A DNA stretch of 36,925 bases from a bacterium (GTDB lineage: Bacteria; Verrucomicrobiota; Kiritimatiellia; RFP12; UBA1067): NCBI GenBank assembly GCA_025360845.1, contig JANYBJ010000288.1, positions 1-36,925 of the forward strand, read 5' to 3'. A program made the translations under genes and the position numbers. Below, in pieces: positions 33,209 to 36,925 of the stretch. The notes below the pieces were generated by a model. It saw nothing but the letters and a program-made list of their open reading frames with translations. It had not been told where the DNA came from and did not search any database. The first letter of the stretch is position 1, and every line of letters starts with the position of its first letter.

Positions 33209-36200
33209 GTGAACGAAAAAAAGACACGAAAGAGCCATCTTCTGGAAATCGCTGTCGCTTGCGCAGGGCTGCTGTCGTTCGCGGGCCGTGCGACGGCGGG
33301 TTCGACGGTGTCTGCCGCGCCTCTCTCCTCCTACAGCATCGGCAACTCCCTGACCCTCGACATGCTCGGCGGCAACATCGGCGACATTGCCGCGGCCAAA
33401 GGTTTCAGCCTGACGTCCGGCCAGCATATCCGCGCGGCCACGTCGCTGACCACCCTTTACAATTTGCCAGCGGATTACGACTCGGCCTCTCCGGGTCCTT
33501 TCACCACGGCCCTTCCCGGCAACCGCTGGGACGCCGTTTCGCTTCAGTCCTATTACGGCGGCAGGGACGGGATACCCAGCACGCTGGCCACCGACCTTGA
33601 GGCCCTCCAGGCGTTCATCAGCCTCGCGGTCTCGAGCGGCGCCAACGCCAACACGCGCTTCTGCCTGTACGCGCCCTGGCCCAACATCGACTTGAACGAC
33701 AGCGCGTCCTACTCGAACCTCTGGCTGATGTCGACCGCCAACGCGCCCTCCGAGCCGACCCTCCTGTGCCGTTCCTATTTCCAGCATCTCTACCCTCTCG
33801 CCAAGTCCGCCAACCCCGGTCTCCGTCTGATTCCCGCGGGCGAACTCATCTACGTTTTGGATCAGAAGATGCGGGCGGGCCAGCTTCCCGGCTTCAGCGG
33901 CGCCGCGAATCTCTACCGCGACGGCTGGCACCTCAACAGCATCGGCCGCTATATCGTGTCCCTGGAAGCCTTCGCCGTCATGTTCCAAAAAGATCCGCGC
34001 GGCGTGCCCTTCACGTATGACGCGGGCAACCCCGGCATCGTGCCCTCGCCAGCCCTGCTGTCCGCCATGACCAAGAACCTGTCCGCCATCCAGCAGACCG
34101 TGTGGGAGGTGGTCACCGCGGACAGCGCGGCCTGGGACAGCGCACCCGTCACGGACGTCTACCCCACGAAAGACACGACCACGACGCTCCGCGGCAATCC
34201 GATGATGAACGGCATGGCCTACATCGGCGGCTCCACGGACGGCGTGTGGTGGGGCGATCCGGCATGGGTCACCGGGAAACCCGATGTGAACGCCAATTGC
34301 AACATCGCCTACATCCGGGTCACGTGGACCGCGATGGAACCCACCGAGGGAAACTACTGTTGGGTGAAACACGCGGGGTTCAAGGCGATGGTCGCTGGCC
34401 TGACAAACGCGGGGTACCGTTTGGGATTCCGGATCATGTGCCAGGACGCCGGGATAGGCGGTCCGGCCGACGGCACCCCGAAATGGGTCATGGACGCCAT
34501 CAGGGCAGGGGGGTACAACCCCTGTTCAACGGTGAACACGAATTATCCCGATCTGCTCAACCCCATCTGGCAGGCGAAATACAAGACCTTCATCCTGGCA
34601 CTCGGCGCGGCTTTCGACAATCCCGACGTCACCGATTATATCGACTGCAACGGAACGTCCCTTTGGGGAGAGGGCAATCCCTGGCTCAACGGGATACCGA
34701 TGGACTCCCGGCAGGAGACCTACTTCAACTGGCATCTGGGGGTCTACACGCAGGCCTTCCAGCATGTCATGCTCGACCATTACAACGGCGCCCTTGCCCA
34801 GAAGTTCAGTGTGCTGCCCCGCGCCGACGGCTTCGGCGGTCCCGACCCGTCGACCTGGACCCCGCGGTCGAACGAGTTTTACGCTTATGTGAACGCGTAT
34901 TTCCCTGCGTGCCCGTATGTGTGTGAGGCCTGGGGCTTCACGAACACCCAAGTCACTGCGAATAACTTCCTTTCGGATTGCCTGAACGTTCACGCGAACG
35001 CGATTCAATATGGGTATTTCCCCGACTATGCGGCCACCAAGGCCCGCTTCATCGCCAATGTCGGGTACCGCCTGCGGCCGAAGACCGCGGTGTTCCCTGA
35101 AGCCGTGAGCAGCAACGCCAGCATGAACATCAGCCACGTCTGGAGCAACGACGGCGTCGGGGCGTTGCCTAATATGAACATACGGTGGAAGGATGCCGCG
35201 ACCGGACGGGGCAAGTACCGGGTCGCCTTTGCCCTCTTCCCCTCGGGCTCGTCCGTCCCCTCGAAGATCGTCGTCGATCCCGTGCCAGAACCCAATCTGA
35301 TGGTGAAAAATGCCGACCAAGGGTATGTGTCCGCCATCCAGTGGGGCGTGCCGCCCGGAGGCTACGACCTCGCCACGGCTCTGGTGGACACGACCAAGCC
35401 GCTGGCTCCGGCTCTGAAACTGGCGGTGACCAACGGCATTCAGCGGAACGGCTGGACCGTGCTGGGTGCCGTGACCGTGGCTGCTGCAACCGCCGCCCAG
35501 TACACGCTGTCCTCGCAAGCCACCGAAGGCGGAACCATCAGCCCGTCCGGCGCCTTGACGGTCAGCAGCGGTAAAAACCAAACGTTTACGATCATTCCGG
35601 GTTATAGGCGTAAAATCGCCGACGTCAATGTGGACGGCGCCTCTGTCGGCACGGCGGCGAGCTACACCTTCAGCAAGGTGAAGGCCAGCCATACGATCGA
35701 GGTTACGTTCAGCGTGGATGCCGCTCCGGCCGTCTGGACCGGCGGTGGAACGGACGATACCTGGATCGCCTCCGCGAACTGGACCAACGGCGTGACGCCG
35801 CTGTATTACGATGAGAATGTGATTTTCGCCGGCGCAACACGTCTGACCCCGCAGTTGAGCGCCGAAAGTGTTATGGACGGAGAGTCAGCGCGGACTCTGT
35901 GTACGCTGACCTTCGCCGGCACGGCCGGCAGCTTTGTGCTGGGTACCGTGAACAACAGAGCCTTGGGCCTGACAGGCGGTATGACCAACAGCAGCGCCAA
36001 TCCCCAAACCGTCAACATCCCGCTCTCCCTCGGCGAGGGTTCTCCGACGTTCCACACGTCAGCCGGAGATCTGATCATCAACGCCGGAATCAGCGGCAGC
36101 GGGGGCCTGGTCAAGACCGGCAGCGGCAAACTGACGCTCAACGGGGCTAACGCATACGCCGGAGCCACCCTGGTGAATGCCGGTACGCTGGCGATTACGG

Positions 36201-36535
36201 CATGGAACGCGCTGGACTCGCGCACCAGTGTCCGGATTGTGACAGGCGGACTCCTGAGCTTGAATTTCAACGGCGAGCAGACGGTGTCGTCCCTGTACCT
36301 GAACGGCATCTTGCAGGTCAGCGGCACCTGGGGCGCGGCAGGGAGCGGCGCCGCGCATGCCAGCACGCTCTTGACAGGAACAGGCGTCTTGCGCGTCATC
36401 GCCGGCACAGGCGCCTACAACTGGAATGCGGACGACGGGGTGTGGGACACGGCCACCGCCAATTGGAACGGACTGGGCACCGCGTGGGCGGACGGCGCCG
36501 GCTCCGCGAATTTTTTCAAAAGCGAACACCACTGA
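33209..36535 (+). CDS. secreted SGNH / glycosidase-like / beta-strand-repeat modular protein, 3' end broken
   Basis: The intact part encodes 1108 residues. I chose GTG 33209 because the open frame upstream to 33125 consists of the terminator hairpin, and GTG gives a proper signal peptide (MNEKKTRKSHLLEIAVACAGLLSFAG). Modules: an SGNH-like domain (IGNSLT with Ser47; DGWH with Asp238 and His241), a glycosidase-like barrel of about 310-740 with candidate acids Glu488 (LWGEGN) and Glu573 (CEAWG) and a DUF4832-like end (WKDAATGRGKYR), a short Bacterial-repeat domain (about 764-820, GGTISPSG), then autotransporter-associated beta-strand repeats (SGSGGLVKTGSGKLTL, GATLVNAGTL). The frame ends early at 36535 because of an extra T in a T6 run (36511-36516). 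No cell-surface anchor is reached. The substrate is unknown. Confidence 0.72.
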   Translation: MNEKKTRKSHLLEIAVACAGLLSFAGRATAGSTVSAAPLSSYSIGNSLTLDMLGGNIGDIAAAKGFSLTSGQHIRAATSLTTLYNLPADYDSASPGPFTTALPGNRWDAVSLQSYYGGRDGIPSTLATDLEALQAFISLAVSSGANANTRFCLYAPWPNIDLNDSASYSNLWLMSTANAPSEPTLLCRSYFQHLYPLAKSANPGLRLIPAGELIYVLDQKMRAGQLPGFSGAANLYRDGWHLNSIGRYIVSLEAFAVMFQKDPRGVPFTYDAGNPGIVPSPALLSAMTKNLSAIQQTVWEVVTADSAAWDSAPVTDVYPTKDTTTTLRGNPMMNGMAYIGGSTDGVWWGDPAWVTGKPDVNANCNIAYIRVTWTAMEPTEGNYCWVKHAGFKAMVAGLTNAGYRLGFRIMCQDAGIGGPADGTPKWVMDAIRAGGYNPCSTVNTNYPDLLNPIWQAKYKTFILALGAAFDNPDVTDYIDCNGTSLWGEGNPWLNGIPMDSRQETYFNWHLGVYTQAFQHVMLDHYNGALAQKFSVLPRADGFGGPDPSTWTPRSNEFYAYVNAYFPACPYVCEAWGFTNTQVTANNFLSDCLNVHANAIQYGYFPDYAATKARFIANVGYRLRPKTAVFPEAVSSNASMNISHVWSNDGVGALPNMNIRWKDAATGRGKYRVAFALFPSGSSVPSKIVVDPVPEPNLMVKNADQGYVSAIQWGVPPGGYDLATALVDTTKPLAPALKLAVTNGIQRNGWTVLGAVTVAAATAAQYTLSSQATEGGTISPSGALTVSSGKNQTFTIIPGYRRKIADVNVDGASVGTAASYTFSKVKASHTIEVTFSVDAAPAVWTGGGTDDTWIASANWTNGVTPLYYDENVIFAGATRLTPQLSAESVMDGESARTLCTLTFAGTAGSFVLGTVNNRALGLTGGMTNSSANPQTVNIPLSLGEGSPTFHTSAGDLIINAGISGSGGLVKTGSGKLTLNGANAYAGATLVNAGTLAITAWNALDSRTSVRIVTGGLLSLNFNGEQTVSSLYLNGILQVSGTWGAAGSGAAHASTLLTGTGVLRVIAGTGAYNWNADDGVWDTATANWNGLGTAWADGAGSANFFKSEHH

Positions 36536-36810
36536 CCTCGCCGCGGCCGTCACCGTGAGCGCGACCCGCAGGGGCCGTGACGGTCGGCAACGGCGGCATC
36601 GTCAGCTCGCCCGGTTGGGCCATCCTGCAGATTCAGGACAGCGCGGCCGTCACGGCCGCCGGCGGTGTGTACGGTAACAGCGAAGCGTTCGGGCTCAGGC
36701 TGAACGGCGGCACGCTCACCACACCTTTTATACAAGCCTCGGATCGCGTGGAACACGGTCCCCCGTGGGACTGGGACCCCGCGCGGCTGACATTCAACGG
36801 CACCAGGCCT
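36511..36810 (+). pseudogene. frameshifted continuation of the beta-strand-repeat protein
   Basis: Past the T6 run the coding match continues in a second frame (FSKANTTDLAAAVTVSAT), then, after a G-run near 36570, in a third (AVTVGNGGIVSSPGWAILQ, LRLNGGTLTTPF, PARLTFNGT). These are ordinary beta-strand-repeat motifs. The match ends abruptly near 36805-36812, where foreign sequence begins. Two homopolymer shifts within 60 bases could be sequencing errors or real decay. Confidence 0.6.
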
Positions 36811-36832
36811 AAAGTCCCCCGGTCTATGGTAG

Positions 36833-36925
36833 CTATGCCAGTTCGGGAAGTTTGAGTGACGCTAAAAGGGTGCGTTGCTTCTTGGAAACCTCCAACAGTA
36901 TCCGGGTGCCTTGGCGGGTAACGAG
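36833..36925 (-). CDS. C-terminal 30 residues of a gene entering from the right, possibly a transposase
   Basis: Reading leftwards from the window edge, an open frame encodes LVTRQGTRILLEVSKKQRTL and ten more residues before a TAG at 36835-36833. The pattern (basic, then a Q-R-x-L-L...L-x-L-P end) is reminiscent of transposase C-termini. The abrupt end of the beta-strand-repeat gene about 25 bases to the left fits an insertion sequence, but the family cannot be named from 30 residues. Confidence 0.35.
   Translation of the reverse strand, partial: LVTRQGTRILLEVSKKQRTLLASLKLPELA

Noticed and set aside
1..36925. CRISPR arrays, tRNA or rRNA genes
   Set aside because: No regularly spaced short repeats and no tRNA or rRNA sequence features were recognised by eye on either strand.

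Overview
The window is a GC-rich piece of a bacterial chromosome. It is dominated by secreted carbohydrate-active enzymes, nearly all on the + strand. Multi-domain secreted proteins with PQQ-type propellers, autotransporter-associated beta-strand repeats, DUF2341 and LamG-like domains, an alpha-2-macroglobulin, and fucosidases beside a NarL-type two-component pair suggest a PVC-group glycan degrader (Kiritimatiellota, Verrucomicrobiota or Lentisphaerota). This is an inference from domain repertoire; no rRNA or marker gene is present.

Layout. (1) 1-843: the C-terminal remnant of a DUF2779 protein and a 129-bp palindromic element. (2) 844-10833: phenylacetate-CoA ligase, a 1971-aa alpha-2-macroglobulin with a CCEQ thioester-type motif, and a secreted alpha/beta-hydrolase fused to a PQQ-like propeller. 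(3) 10958-21598: a likely operon of GH29 fucosidase, GH95 enzyme, SGNH tail remnant, GH116 enzyme with an inserted jelly-roll domain, rhamnogalacturonan-acetylesterase-like SGNH protein and a second GH95. (4) 21600-24400: a gene graveyard. It holds a MITE-like element, a broken tandem SGNH gene joined to the tail of another gene, GH95 3'-end fragments and an intact vapBC-type toxin-antitoxin pair with its own promoter. (5) 24413-27223: a third GH95 with an N-terminal NPCBM. (6) 27336-30966: a sensor kinase whose extracytoplasmic half looks like a GH36/GH27-type glycosidase, overlapping a LuxR/NarL-type response regulator. (7) 31196-36925: two large secreted modular proteins; the second is broken by frameshifts and by foreign sequence at the right edge.

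Working model (inference). The enzymes remove terminal fucose or related L-sugars, acetyl groups and beta-linked sugars from a branched glycan; the RGAE-like esterase hints at pectin. The glycosidase-derived sensor kinase may bind the substrate or a released oligosaccharide outside the cytoplasm and control the locus through its response regulator. The sensor barrel appears to have lost both catalytic aspartates (KIG and RTGFG where KxD and RxGxD are expected), as if an enzyme had become a receptor. This kinase is the strongest candidate for an undescribed system here. Several genes show paralogue diversification, with three GH95 proteins differing at active-site motifs, and the graveyard suggests recombination between GH95 3' ends.
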